From Crocinitomix catalasitica ATCC 23190 (lineage in GTDB: Bacteria; Bacteroidota; Bacteroidia; Flavobacteriales_D; Crocinitomicaceae): a stretch of 64,000 bases of DNA. The notes under the pieces are model-generated. The model was not told the DNA's origin and made no database searches. It worked only from the letters and a program-made list of their open reading frames with translations. This document shows, in pieces, positions 53,832 through 63,494 of this stretch. A program made the translations under genes and the position numbers. The stretch spans positions 401,556 to 465,555 of the forward strand of contig NZ_JHXV01000001.1 in NCBI RefSeq assembly GCF_000621625.1, read 5' to 3'. Numbering within the stretch: the stretch's first letter is position 1; every line of letters starts with the position of its first letter.

Positions 53832-55352
53832 TTATTTCTTGTTCAGACTGTATAAATCCAACCTTCTGTCTTGAAGGTTTTTTACAGAACCAAATTGATT
53901 GAGTTCTCGCAATAAGGAGATGTCTACGTCGGCAATCAATATCATTTCTGAATTGGGTATTGCTTCAGCTTTAATCCCATTCGTGGGGAATGCAAAATCA
54001 CAAGGAGTGAACACCATTGATTGAGCATATTGAATGTCCATATTGTGTACATTTGGAAGGTTGCCTACAGATCCTGCAATTGCAACATAACATTCATTTT
54101 CAATAGCTCTTGCTTGAGCGCAATGCCGAACCCTTGAGAACCCATTTTGTGTATCCGTTAAGAAAGGAACGAATAATATATCCATGCCATCATTCGCTAA
54201 TAATCTTCCCAATTCAGGGAATTCAACATCATAACATATCAATACACCAATCTTTCCACAGTCGGTATCAAAAGTATGTAGTTTATTACCTCCTTGCATG
54301 CCCCAAACTTTTGCTTCGTCTGGTGTAACGTGGAGTTTTTCATATCTATCAACAGAACCATCTCTACGGCATAAATAACCAACATTATATAAGCGGTCGT
54401 CAACTACCTCAGGCATACTTCCGGTGATGATGTTGATATTGTATGAAATGGCCATTTCAGAAAACTTTTGTACAATTGTTTCTGTATGCTGTGCCAGATT
54501 TTTAATCGCTGCATGTTCTTGAAGGTGGTTATCTTTAGCCATTAAAGGTGCATTGAAGAATTCAGGGAATAATGCAAAGTCACATCGGTAGCTTGAAACA
54601 GAATCAATAAAGTATTCAGCTTGTTGTAATAGTTGATCAAGATGCGAATACGAACGCATTTGCCATTGAATTAAGCCCAGTCGAACATTTGTTTTTTTTC
54701 TACTCGGTTTTTTTTCTTTTTTCTCATAGTAAATATTGTCCCATTCTAATAAAACGGCATAATCATCAGATGCTTTATCACCATCTAAATAATTTTTAAT
54801 GATACGAACAGGGTGGAAGTCGTTTGATATTTGAAAGTTAAAAACTGGATCGTGAATTTCTTTCCGTTTCACTTTTTCAATATACTCTTTTGGGGTCATC
54901 GTATCCTTAAATTGTCCGTAATTTGGAATTCGACCGCCAAATGCCACACCTTTTAGGTTCAAACTTTCGCAAAGTTCTTTACGGTGATCATATAAACGTC
55001 TACCTAGTCTTAAGCCTCTAAATTCTTGTTTAATAAATACATCGATACCATACAATACGTTCCCTTCAATATTGTGGGTGTTAAAGGTATAATTACCAGT
55101 AATATCATTGTAGGTATGGTGATTGTCAAAATCGTCATAATCAACAATAATAGATAATGCACAACCTGCCACTTTTCCATTCACTTGAATTACGATTTGT
55201 CCCTCGGGGAATTTTGTGATTAGCGTTTTAATGTGCTTCTCACTCCAAAAAGGATTGGGTAAATCAGGATATGCTAATTTAATAGCAGGTTGCAAATCCT
55301 TGTAATTTTCTAACGTTAAAAAAACGAGTTCAATGTTTTCTATTTCTTCCAT
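53832..55352 (-). CDS. GNAT acetyltransferase-nitrilase (carbon-nitrogen hydrolase) fusion
   Basis: A 506-residue protein. The N-terminal GNAT domain (about 1-215) has the acetyl-CoA loop FRGLRLGRRLYDHRKEL. The C-terminal carbon-nitrogen hydrolase domain (about 225-495) has the catalytic triad Glu (LFPEFF), Lys (YEKLH) and Cys (VLICYDVEFPE). Such proteins occur in several phyla, with the substrate undetermined; a two-step acylation and hydrolysis of a small amide or amine is possible. The ATG at 55352 is preferred to an in-frame TTG at 55388. It is a single gene. Confidence 0.92.
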   Translation of the reverse strand: MEEIENIELVFLTLENYKDLQPAIKLAYPDLPNPFWSEKHIKTLITKFPEGQIVIQVNGKVAGCALSIIVDYDDFDNHHTYNDITGNYTFNTHNIEGNVLYGIDVFIKQEFRGLRLGRRLYDHRKELCESLNLKGVAFGGRIPNYGQFKDTMTPKEYIEKVKRKEIHDPVFNFQISNDFHPVRIIKNYLDGDKASDDYAVLLEWDNIYYEKKEKKPSRKKTNVRLGLIQWQMRSYSHLDQLLQQAEYFIDSVSSYRCDFALFPEFFNAPLMAKDNHLQEHAAIKNLAQHTETIVQKFSEMAISYNINIITGSMPEVVDDRLYNVGYLCRRDGSVDRYEKLHVTPDEAKVWGMQGGNKLHTFDTDCGKIGVLICYDVEFPELGRLLANDGMDILFVPFLTDTQNGFSRVRHCAQARAIENECYVAIAGSVGNLPNVHNMDIQYAQSMVFTPCDFAFPTNGIKAEAIPNSEMILIADVDISLLRELNQFGSVKNLQDRRLDLYSLNKK

Positions 55353-55517
55353 TGTAAAAAGTGAAAAATTAATTCTTTTATTTGTCAATTTTAATGCTCG
55401 TATTCATCTCTTTGTCACAGTTGTAGCGCGATGTTTACACCCATTAAATAATTGCGTAAAGTTGCATATTATTTTAATGATATAATACGACAAAAAAAAT
55501 AATTTAGAAAATAATAG

Positions 55518-55632
55518 TTACCTTTTTTTTATTTGGACATACAGTAAAGAGAAGACGCAAGGGTTGGGTCTTTTTTTCATAGTAAATTATTATTGATTTA
55601 GCCACCGGGGTGCCAGACCTGGTGGTTTTTTA
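55518..55632 (+). ncRNA. Candidate small RNA region with two tandem plus-strand terminators
   Basis: Two hairpins followed by T tracts lie on the plus strand with no plus-strand gene upstream: AGACGCAAGGGTTGGGTCT (about 55553-55571, then T7), and CCACCGGG with CCTGGTGG (55602-55625, then T6). A weak -7-like word (TACCTTTT) lies near 55519. Together these could bound a short RNA of about 40-100 bases. The second hairpin touches the end of the minus-strand DUF4240 gene but has no T tract on that strand. Confidence 0.35.
55602..55631 (+). terminator. Plus-strand intrinsic terminator without an upstream gene
   Basis: An 8-base stem (one G-T) with an 8-base loop and a T6 tract. Confidence 0.65.
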
Positions 55633-56250
55633 TTTCCAGAGTGTGGCGAATAAATTGGGGCAATGTTTTTGCAAAGTTTCAGGATCATTTTCGTCCCAAC
55701 GAATGGCATCATTCAAAGAAGGTGCAGTTTTCAGCTTTTTTGAATCAATATAATCTGCTATTTCTTGTTCTGTTAAATTTTTGAATGCTTTTGAAGCAAT
55801 ACGTTTGAATCCTTCAAAATCATAGAAATTAGTTTCAGGTGAGATTTCGCTTATCAAATAATCAGCATCAATTAAAGCGGTATCATAAACTGTCTTGCCA
55901 CGAGACAGAATCCAATATCTAAAATGTTCGACTGTTTCAGTGAGATCATTCCCATTAATGATGAATGAAGCACAAGAAATTTTAATATCTGTTAACTGAT
56001 TAATGAAGTGAATTGTTTTGAGATGGAATCCAATTATTTCTTCAGGATTGAATTTGATTAATGCTTCAATCAAATAGTTTTCTTGCTCGTATTGATTTTT
56101 CGTTAGCGTAAGAGAGTCTTCAATGAGGGTCCAATAATTATTGTCAGAAATATCCTTTTCTAAAATTCGTAAGTTCGCCAATTCCGCCAGCTCAGTGATA
56201 GTGCCTTTTTTAACTGGTTTTTTTCCGAAAAGTTGATTTAAATGCTCCAT
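55630..56250 (-). CDS. DUF4240-domain protein
   Basis: A 206-residue cytoplasmic protein. The central part (about 38-165) fits DUF4240: NNYWTLIEDSL, LIEALIKFNPEEIIGFHLK, CASFIINGND, and FRYWILSRGKTVYDTALIDADYL. The family is common in bacteria and has no assigned function; it is sometimes found near toxin-immunity genes. A short basic N-terminal extension (FGKKPVKKG) and a C-terminal tail lie outside the domain. No partner is visible here; it lies between the YceI gene and the candidate RNA region. Confidence 0.75.
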   Translation of the reverse strand: MEHLNQLFGKKPVKKGTITELAELANLRILEKDISDNNYWTLIEDSLTLTKNQYEQENYLIEALIKFNPEEIIGFHLKTIHFINQLTDIKISCASFIINGNDLTETVEHFRYWILSRGKTVYDTALIDADYLISEISPETNFYDFEGFKRIASKAFKNLTEQEIADYIDSKKLKTAPSLNDAIRWDENDPETLQKHCPNLFATLWK

Positions 56251-56312
56251 TAACTATTTGGCATTGCCAAATTCAAATTATAATTCTTCAGTCAAATTTA
56301 AGCATTTAAGTT

Positions 56313-56356
56313 AAAAAAGCCTGAATAAAAGGGCGAACTTTTATTCAGGCTTTTTT
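56313..56356. terminator. Strong bidirectional terminator after YceI gene
   Basis: A 19-base perfect stem (AAAAAAGCCTGAATAAAAG with its complement) around a GGCGAA loop. It ends the minus-strand YceI transcript. Confidence 0.93.
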
Positions 56357-56381
56357 ACAAAATTGTATTCCTAAAAGTGTG

Positions 56382-56900
56382 TTATTCTCCTACTGGAATT
56401 TCGAATTTTATTTTAATATTAGTTTTTTCAGGCTTCTTCTTTGAGAAATTTCCCATTTCGTAATCAGTAGCATTAATTTTCATGGTACCTGTGAATACGT
56501 TGTCACTAAAAGTGAAAATAACTACTTCCTCACGAACAGTTTCTTTGATTTTTAATTTCCCTGTCATTATTAGTTGATTGTCTTTTTCAACTATTGAGGT
56601 ACTTGTAAAAGTCATTTTTGGATATTTCGCAGCATTGAAATAGTCCTCACTTTTTAAATGTTCGTCTCTTTTTTTTGTGCCAGTATCCAATGTACTTACA
56701 TCAACACTTCCTGAGATAGTAGATTTGGTTAAGTCGTTTTTATCAAAGTTAATCTTTGCTTCAAATCCACCTATGCTGCCAGACGTGTTTTGCATATCTG
56801 CTACAAATGTCACCTTAACCAGGTTACTTTTAATTTTTAATGATTGCGAAAATCCTAATAAGGGAAGTAAAAAGGCAATACTCAAGATAATATTTTTCAT
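56382..56900 (-). CDS. YceI-family lipid-binding protein
   Basis: A 172-residue exported protein. The signal peptide (MKNIILSIAFLLPLLGFSQ) is followed by the YceI lipocalin-like barrel: VKVTFVADMQNTSGSIGGFEAKINFD, GSVDVSTLDTG, RDEHLKSEDYFNAAKYPKMTFTS, GKLKIKETV. Family members bind isoprenoid or fatty lipids in the periplasm. The leader contains the inverted repeat at 56932-56946, and a -7 element TACTTTTG lies at 56955-56962 on the minus strand. It is monocistronic with a strong terminator. Confidence 0.9.
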   Translation of the reverse strand: MKNIILSIAFLLPLLGFSQSLKIKSNLVKVTFVADMQNTSGSIGGFEAKINFDKNDLTKSTISGSVDVSTLDTGTKKRDEHLKSEDYFNAAKYPKMTFTSTSIVEKDNQLIMTGKLKIKETVREEVVIFTFSDNVFTGTMKINATDYEMGNFSKKKPEKTNIKIKFEIPVGE

Positions 56901-56931
56901 TCTTTTAGTTGTTAATGGTTAGATAAATACG

Positions 56932-56946
56932 CAGGAATTGTTCCTG
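56932..56946. promoter_or_regulatory. Perfect inverted repeat in the YceI leader
   Basis: CAGGAA-TTG-TTCCTG has 6-base arms. It lies just downstream of the -7 element (56955-56962, minus strand), so it would fall near +5 of the transcript: an operator or a small 5' hairpin. Confidence 0.45.
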
Positions 56947-57059
56947 ATAAAATCCAAAAGTACAATTATATTTGTTTAAACATGTATTTTTAGCAAGGAA
57001 AAGTTTAAACTTAATTTTAATTTGACTGTTGAAAACCTTCCTGATCAATCGAAATTCAG

Positions 57060-57076
57060 TTACTTAAATTAAGTAA
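57060..57076. promoter_or_regulatory. 17-base inverted repeat upstream of the secreted unknown
   Basis: TTACTTA-AAT-TAAGTAA, perfect 7-base arms, between the divergent YceI and 57135 genes. An operator is possible, but the arms are AT-only apart from one C/G pair. Confidence 0.35.
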
Positions 57077-57134
57077 TTTAGCGTAACTAAATGCGGAATT
57101 TGAGTTTTTTATCTGTACGCGACAAATATATTAC

Positions 57135-59357
57135 ATGAAATACTTTTATCTATTTTTATTATTAATAACGAATATCGGCTTCACGCAAACCAGTTGGGAC
57201 GATCTGTCTGGAGAAGAAAAAACATACCTTTATTATGTTGCTCGAAAAACTGAGACTCTACAACCAGAATTATTCCATCTTTTCGAATTTACAGATTCTA
57301 TACCGTACATCAATGATACGTTGCCCGATTATAAATATATCGAAGCGCAAATAATTAAATCTCCAGATAAATTAATCTTACATCAAGATCAATTCCAAAG
57401 AAAGTCGAATGGGATTGTGCGAGATTTGGCAATACGATTTGCTTTGTGGGAATTAGGAGAAGCTCTTCATTTTAGGAATTCAACAGATGAAGCCGATCAA
57501 ATTTATAGAGATCGACTTAAAGTGTTTGAAAAATTTGTACTCGAAGAAGTACCTCAAAAAGCTGTTCGCACCCTGAATAATGGAGATTATGTATTGATAG
57601 AATCATTACAAGGATATTATACACATTCATTGACGGTTCACGATAAGTTGGCGGCGATAAGAAATACAAATTTCGATCAACTTGAGCAAATGTTGATTAT
57701 TAATGCAATAATGGCTGCACAAGAGAAGTATGTTAATATGCGAGCGAATCAAATGGTAGAATTATTGACGGGAACAAACATGTCAAATAATAGTGATTTA
57801 TCTGCCGTTGGTGATGGTTCAAATTGGGCCGATTTAGAAGGTGGTTTTTATACCCCGTTCACAAGGAATTTGCCAGATGAAAAAGGATTGTTTCGATTTA
57901 ATATAAACCAAGTATTAAATGTTGAGAAAGAGTTGGATGAATTGAAGACTGATGATGTATTAATTAGAGAATACAAAAACGACGGGAATCAATCAACTGT
58001 CATGCATTTTGATGTTTTTGGTTTTCATCCAGAGCGGCAAACAACTTTAGTGATCCAAAAAGGAGGGAATTCGTATGTGCTTTATGGCAAAAATGAACAT
58101 CGTTTAGTTTCTCCAGATTCAACATTTGGTGAAGGAGTTACTTATTGGCGTTTAATGCACGAGCTTGAATTTGTGCATATTGCACAATTAAAAGAAGATT
58201 TATATGGTAAACGAGGTTATGAATACCAGATAGATCTTTATGAAAAGAAAATTGAAAGTACCAAAATGGCTATTAAAAAGTCTGAATATAGATTAGATGT
58301 CATTCGGCATACACCTTCCGCTCCACCAAAAATAAAGAAGAAAAAATTAAAAAAGAAAGACTTGTCCTTGTCAGATCAAGATAGAAGTGGTCACATTCAA
58401 GGTGCCATGACGAAATTGGATAAGAAGAGAAATATTGAACAGAATCATTTATTGCAATTGAATGGAATTTTAGTCAAGCAAAAATCAATTTTAGCTAAAC
58501 TAAAAATTGAAATGGAGAAAGCATTTGAAACACTGACGAAATATGAAACCAAATTGGATAAGATGAAGAAAAATATGGGGTATTTGGTAATGGAATATGA
58601 ACAAAATAATCATATTTATACTTTTATCGATGGTGCGATTTTTAATTATAAAACACAAGACTTTACTTTTGCGCCTTCAGGTAAATCAGAATCGTTTAGG
58701 GTATATCATATTACATTCGGTAAGGATGTTTTTGAGAAAAGAACTGAGGAGAATTTTACGCATATTGATTTAAGTTATGTGGACAATGCTGATAAGTATA
58801 CCATGCGAAAAATTCAAAAGGATGATCAAGTTAAAGATTTTACGGCAAGTGATTCGTTGCAAACTTTTGAAATATTCAAATTACTGGCACAAGAAAAAGT
58901 CGACTTTAATTTAACTTGTACATCAGCTGGAATTAGCGTTGTAGAATCGAATAGATTTAAGTCTTTAAAAGGAGACCAAGTTATAGCTTATGATCCTGAA
59001 CATCCAAAAAGTGACGGAGCTGTTCTTTATTATGCCAAAGAGAATGATATTATCGAATTACAATTAACGGTAGGCGATGACAATATGTTGCCCATTAATT
59101 TTTCACAATATAAAACGGGGTATGATAAGTTTAAAAAGAAAAATCCAACGTTAAATGAGATAGATTTTTATGCGGGTGTGCGTGCTAAACATGAGGCTGA
59201 CTTGTGGATTGCAACGATGAAAAAACAAGCTGAATTATGGATTAAGGATGAAGCCGAAAAAGGACAAGTTCTTAAGAAGTTAGGGAAACTAAAAGTGAAA
59301 AAAGTTTATTTTGAAAATGCTGAAATCAAATCGAAAGTTCCAGCTTATATTCAATAG
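57135..59357 (+). CDS. Large exported protein of unknown function with coiled coil
   Basis: A 740-residue protein not recognised. The signal peptide (MKYFYLFLLLITNIGFTQ) is followed by a helical N-terminal half (about 20-220). A beta-rich segment (about 290-355) precedes a Lys/Glu-rich region (about 359-480) with clear heptads and a basic KKKKLKKK-like stretch. The C-terminal domain (about 490-740) is mixed. No T9SS sorting domain, lipobox or enzyme motif was seen, so it is probably periplasmic. It is upstream of tatC but separated from it by about 60 bases and a promoter. Confidence 0.65.
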   Translation: MKYFYLFLLLITNIGFTQTSWDDLSGEEKTYLYYVARKTETLQPELFHLFEFTDSIPYINDTLPDYKYIEAQIIKSPDKLILHQDQFQRKSNGIVRDLAIRFALWELGEALHFRNSTDEADQIYRDRLKVFEKFVLEEVPQKAVRTLNNGDYVLIESLQGYYTHSLTVHDKLAAIRNTNFDQLEQMLIINAIMAAQEKYVNMRANQMVELLTGTNMSNNSDLSAVGDGSNWADLEGGFYTPFTRNLPDEKGLFRFNINQVLNVEKELDELKTDDVLIREYKNDGNQSTVMHFDVFGFHPERQTTLVIQKGGNSYVLYGKNEHRLVSPDSTFGEGVTYWRLMHELEFVHIAQLKEDLYGKRGYEYQIDLYEKKIESTKMAIKKSEYRLDVIRHTPSAPPKIKKKKLKKKDLSLSDQDRSGHIQGAMTKLDKKRNIEQNHLLQLNGILVKQKSILAKLKIEMEKAFETLTKYETKLDKMKKNMGYLVMEYEQNNHIYTFIDGAIFNYKTQDFTFAPSGKSESFRVYHITFGKDVFEKRTEENFTHIDLSYVDNADKYTMRKIQKDDQVKDFTASDSLQTFEIFKLLAQEKVDFNLTCTSAGISVVESNRFKSLKGDQVIAYDPEHPKSDGAVLYYAKENDIIELQLTVGDDNMLPINFSQYKTGYDKFKKKNPTLNEIDFYAGVRAKHEADLWIATMKKQAELWIKDEAEKGQVLKKLGKLKVKKVYFENAEIKSKVPAYIQ

Positions 59358-59413
59358 TTTTAAATAAGAATTAAAATGTGCGTAAAACAATCAAAAGGTG
59401 GTTTAAAATATAG

Positions 59414-59421
59414 TATTTTTG
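59414..59421 (+). promoter_or_regulatory. tatC promoter -7 element (TATTTTTG)
   Basis: An exact TAnnTTTG match ending 6 bases before the GTG at 59428, so the transcript would begin at or next to the start codon. Confidence 0.55.
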
Positions 59422-59427
59422 CAAGCT

Positions 59428-60225
59428 GTGAGTGAAGAAAATACAAATATGCCGTTCTTATCCCACCTCGAAGAACTGAGATGGAGATTAGTCAAGAGTA
59501 TAATTGCTGTGGTTGTTTTTGCCATTGCTATTTTTTATTTTACATCTTGGATAACAAATAATATCTTTTTGGCTTTAGCCGAACCGGAATTCCCCATCTT
59601 TAGATTCTTCTGTTGGGGGTTTAATATTTGCTCCGGGCGTATTGATATCGATTTTCAAAGTGTTGAAATGTCAGGACAGTTCAGTACTAACTTAATGATG
59701 GCTATTATTGGAGGGTTAATAGTAGCCTTCCCAATTGTTTTTCATCAGATCTGGGGATTTATTAAGCCCGGTTTAAGACAATCTGAAGTGAAATCGGTAA
59801 GAGGTATTGTGTTTTTTGTTTCGTTACTTTTCTTTATAGGAATTGCTTTTGGGTATTTTGTGGTTGCGCCATTGTCTGTTCAGTTTTTAGGAAATTGGAA
59901 AATGGTTGACCAAATTGAAAATAATATTACCATTAATTCATATTTGAAAACAATTATTTCAACTGTGTTTTTTACGGGACTTTTATTTTTATTGCCTGTA
60001 ATCATCTTAATCTTCTCAAAAATTGGAATCATATCAGCCAAGTTTTTGAAGAAGTTTCGAAAGCATGCGCTGGTTGCCATACTTATTGTGTCAGCAATTA
60101 TTACGCCGCCTGATTTATTTACGCAGGTGATTGTCAGTTTACCGATTATAGTATTATACGAGATTGGTATAATTATTGCCAAGCGAATTGAGAAGAAAAG
60201 ATACAAAGCTTCTTTAAAAAAATAG
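59428..60225 (+). CDS. tatC: Sec-independent protein translocase TatC
   Basis: A 265-residue membrane protein with six hydrophobic segments. The family start MPFLSHLEELRWRL, with the conserved Glu-Glu of the twin-arginine signal receptor, is near residue 8. FHQIWGFIKPGL and AIITPPDLFTQ are further TatC landmarks. TatC recognises twin-arginine signal peptides and with TatA moves folded proteins across the inner membrane. The start is uncertain: GTG at 59428 gives the usual short N-terminal extension, while ATG at 59449 would begin at MPFL. No tatA or tatB is adjacent. Confidence 0.93.
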   Translation: MSEENTNMPFLSHLEELRWRLVKSIIAVVVFAIAIFYFTSWITNNIFLALAEPEFPIFRFFCWGFNICSGRIDIDFQSVEMSGQFSTNLMMAIIGGLIVAFPIVFHQIWGFIKPGLRQSEVKSVRGIVFFVSLLFFIGIAFGYFVVAPLSVQFLGNWKMVDQIENNITINSYLKTIISTVFFTGLLFLLPVIILIFSKIGIISAKFLKKFRKHALVAILIVSAIITPPDLFTQVIVSLPIIVLYEIGIIIAKRIEKKRYKASLKK

Positions 60226-60263
60226 TGCTTTGTTGAGCCCAATATGTTTGCAGCTAGAAAAAT

Positions 60264-62738
60264 ATGAAAATGCATTTTAAATTAATCGCAATAGCTTTGC
60301 TTTGTTCGCTTAATTTAAGTGCTCAAATTAAAATTTCAGGTACCGTCACAGACACAATAACCAATCAGCCGATACCTTTTGCAAAACTATTTTTTGAAAT
60401 TTCTGAGAGCGCTGTTCGAGCTGATATTAATGGTGTATATTTAATCGAATCGAAAGAAAAATTTGATACTCTTATATGCGGTGCAATTGGGTATACTTCC
60501 ATCAAAATTCCATTAAAAAGAGGTAAGTACGTAGATTCAACTATTTATCTTAGAGAGTCAATAACTAGTCTAACTGAGATTATCATTTCACCAGGAGAAA
60601 ATCCGGCTTTTGCAATTTTGAAAGAGGTACATAAAAATAAGGTCAAAAACAATCCAGATAATTTATCGGCGTTGCAATGTAATATTTACAATAAAATGCA
60701 ATTCGATATTAACAATATGACCGAAGAATTTAAGAAGCGAGCTGTCTTCAAAAAATTTGACTTTATCATGGATTACATGGATACGGTTAATAATAAAAAC
60801 TATTTACCTGTGCTTTTGACTGAAGGAATCTCATCCTATTATTTTAATGGTCAACCAAAACAAGAAAAAGAAATTATAAATGCATCAAGAGTAACAGGTG
60901 TAGATAACTTACAATTGGGGCAATTCACTGGTCAAATGTATCAAGATGTGAATGTTTATGAAGATTATGTAGAGCTCTTCAATAAGGAATTCATGAGTCC
61001 AATTGCAAAAGAAGGACGGCTATTTTATAAGTATATTTTATTAGAGAATGACACCATAGAAAATGTGCCCTGCTTTAATATCCAATTCCGCCCAAAAAGA
61101 AAAGGTGATGCAATGTTTAACGGCAAAATATGGATTACACAAAAAGGATTTGCCTTAAAGAAAATCATTGCTGAAATACCAGATGATGTCAATTTGAATT
61201 ATGTTTCAGGTTTTTATGTTGAACAAGAATATAAAGCTGTAAATGATAGTTTGTTTTTATTGGCGTCTGAAAAGATGGAAGCCAATTTTGATCTCTTTAA
61301 TGATTCGAAAGACGTGAAATTGATGGGGGTAACTATTCACAAGAATGTCACCAGAAAAGATTTTATACTCAATCAACCTAAACCGTTCGACTTTTACCTT
61401 TCAGATGTTGTTTTGTCTGATAGTGCAGAATCGCGTGATAATAGTTATTGGGATGCCCAACGTTTTACAAGTTTAAGCAAAGAGGAGGCAGGTGTAATAG
61501 AAATGGTTGATTCTTTAAAAGGGAATGCGAGTTATAAATTTATGGAAAATCTTGTTTACCTCGCTTATACTGGTTTTTGGAAGGTCGGACCAATTGAGAT
61601 AGGTAGTTTATACGACGCTTACAATAGGAATGTAGTGGAAGGGACTCGTTTTATGTTGAGTTTAAGAACATCGAATAAATTCAGTAAAAAAGTAGAAATT
61701 TCAGGTTTTGCAGCTTATGGTTTAAAGGACGAAGTTATAAAGTATGGAGGGTCATTGCGATGGAAGATTAGTGACAATCCGAGAGAGATGTTGCGTTTTG
61801 GTTATCGAAAAAAAATTGAACAATTAGGATTGACATCGACTGTTGGAGATGTGGGGAATTCAATAACCAGTTTATTGTCAGTCGGTCCAGTTGATAAGTT
61901 AACAATGGTTCATCAGGCTACTGTAGGATTTGAAAAAGATTATCGTGTTGATATGCGTACCTTTCATACGGTAGAATGGAAAAACTATATTCCTTTGGGA
62001 AGTTCTGATTATAGCCGATTGAATCCAGAGTCGGGAGATACCATTCAGATTTCTGATATTACATCCTTCCAAATTCGAAATCAAATAATGTATACAAGGG
62101 AAGAAAAATTCCTCGCTGGCCAATTTGATCGAATCTCAATGGGGTCTAAATATCCAATTATATCACTTACCCATACCTGGGGAATAAAAGATTTTTTAGC
62201 AAGTGAATATGGTTTTCATCGACTTGATTTTATTTGGAATCATAGACCTCGTCTAGGTTTGTTAGGTCGAATAAATTATACTGTCTACGCAGGAAAGATA
62301 TTTGGTTCTGTTCCTTATCCTTTTTTGCAGATTCATCCGGGGAATGAGACCTATTATTTGCAAGCGACATCGTTTAATTTAATGAATTATTACGAATTCA
62401 TTAGTGATGAGTGGGTAGGGGTAGATTTTGAACATCATTTACAAGGATTTATTATGGATAGAATTCCTTTGGTCCGCAAATTGAAACTGAGATTGGTGTA
62501 CAATGCGCGAATGGTTATTGGTAGATATGATGATAGACATAATGCTGAAATGTTATTGCCTGCATTTTCAAATAAATTTACGAGCCCGTATTATGAAGTA
62601 AGTTTAGGCTTAGAAAATATTCTTAAATTTATACGCGTTGATGCAGTTTGGCGTTTATCATATAGAGATAATTTAGATCTCTATGGACAGCCAGTTACAA
62701 ACTTTGGCATTAAATTTAAATTTTCATCAGATTTTTAA
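60264..62738 (+). CDS. DUF5686/carboxypeptidase-regulatory outer-membrane protein
   Basis: An 824-residue exported protein. A signal peptide (about 1-21) is followed by a carboxypeptidase-regulatory-like beta domain (about 22-105, ISGTVTDTITNQPIPFAKLFF). The DUF5686 region follows, with a middle domain (about 120-400; NPAFAILKEVHKNK, LLTEGISSYYFN) and a C-terminal half that reads as an outer-membrane barrel (about 450-824), ending in Phe (KFKFSSDF). The family is restricted largely to Bacteroidetes and has no known function. lptB starts 3 bases after its stop, so it may be part of an LPS-export operon. Confidence 0.88.
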   Translation: MKMHFKLIAIALLCSLNLSAQIKISGTVTDTITNQPIPFAKLFFEISESAVRADINGVYLIESKEKFDTLICGAIGYTSIKIPLKRGKYVDSTIYLRESITSLTEIIISPGENPAFAILKEVHKNKVKNNPDNLSALQCNIYNKMQFDINNMTEEFKKRAVFKKFDFIMDYMDTVNNKNYLPVLLTEGISSYYFNGQPKQEKEIINASRVTGVDNLQLGQFTGQMYQDVNVYEDYVELFNKEFMSPIAKEGRLFYKYILLENDTIENVPCFNIQFRPKRKGDAMFNGKIWITQKGFALKKIIAEIPDDVNLNYVSGFYVEQEYKAVNDSLFLLASEKMEANFDLFNDSKDVKLMGVTIHKNVTRKDFILNQPKPFDFYLSDVVLSDSAESRDNSYWDAQRFTSLSKEEAGVIEMVDSLKGNASYKFMENLVYLAYTGFWKVGPIEIGSLYDAYNRNVVEGTRFMLSLRTSNKFSKKVEISGFAAYGLKDEVIKYGGSLRWKISDNPREMLRFGYRKKIEQLGLTSTVGDVGNSITSLLSVGPVDKLTMVHQATVGFEKDYRVDMRTFHTVEWKNYIPLGSSDYSRLNPESGDTIQISDITSFQIRNQIMYTREEKFLAGQFDRISMGSKYPIISLTHTWGIKDFLASEYGFHRLDFIWNHRPRLGLLGRINYTVYAGKIFGSVPYPFLQIHPGNETYYLQATSFNLMNYYEFISDEWVGVDFEHHLQGFIMDRIPLVRKLKLRLVYNARMVIGRYDDRHNAEMLLPAFSNKFTSPYYEVSLGLENILKFIRVDAVWRLSYRDNLDLYGQPVTNFGIKFKFSSDF

Positions 62739-62741
62739 AGT

Positions 62742-63494
62742 ATGAAATTAAGAACAGATAATATAAAGAAATCATATAAAGGTAGACAAGTTGTAAGAGG
62801 GGTATCTGTTGAAGTTAATCAAGGTGAAATTGTTGGTTTATTAGGTCCTAACGGTGCTGGGAAAACAACTTCTTTTTATATGATTGTTGGTTTGGTTAAG
62901 CCTAATGAAGGTAAAGTATATTTAGATGGTACTGACATAACCAAATACGCCATGTATAAAAGGGCGCAATTGGGGATTGGTTATCTTCCACAAGAAGTGT
63001 CTGTTTTTAGAAAGATGTCAGTTGAGGATAATATCATGACGGTATTAGAAATGACAAAACGGACAAAGGCCGAACGTTTAGAGAAATTAGAAAGTTTATT
63101 AGATGAGTTTGGTTTGACACATGTCAGAAAAAATTTAGGACAAAGTCTTTCTGGTGGTGAAAAAAGACGAACAGAAATTGCAAGAGCCTTGGCTACGGAT
63201 CCTAAATTTATTTTATTAGACGAACCTTTTGCAGGTGTCGATCCTATTGCTGTTGAGGATATTCAAAAAATTGTTGCACAACTAAAAGAGAAAAATATTG
63301 GGGTCCTCATAACTGATCACAACGTACAAGAAACATTATCTATTACTGATCGAACATATCTTCTGTTTGAAGGGAGTATTCTTCGTGAAGGCAAAGCCGA
63401 AGACTTGGCAGCAGATGAAATGGTGCGAAAGGTATATCTTGGAGAGAATTTCGAATTGAGAAGAAAAGATTTCGATAAAAAACCTATAAGTTAA
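62742..63494 (+). CDS. lptB: LPS export ABC transporter ATPase LptB
   Basis: A 250-residue ATPase. Walker [10 protein letters not shown], the Q-loop (YLPQEVSVF), the signature [15 protein letters not shown], Walker [14 protein letters not shown] and the switch His (ITDHNV) are present, together with the LptB-specific YLGENFEL end. LptB powers lipopolysaccharide extraction from the inner membrane with LptF and LptG, neither of which is in the window. The C-terminus carries a short basic extension. It is co-directional with and 3 bases after the DUF5686 gene. Confidence 0.96.
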   Translation: MKLRTDNIKKSYKGRQVVRGVSVEVNQGEIVGLLGPNGAGKTTSFYMIVGLVKPNEGKVYLDGTDITKYAMYKRAQLGIGYLPQEVSVFRKMSVEDNIMTVLEMTKRTKAERLEKLESLLDEFGLTHVRKNLGQSLSGGEKRRTEIARALATDPKFILLDEPFAGVDPIAVEDIQKIVAQLKEKNIGVLITDHNVQETLSITDRTYLLFEGSILREGKAEDLAADEMVRKVYLGENFELRRKDFDKKPIS

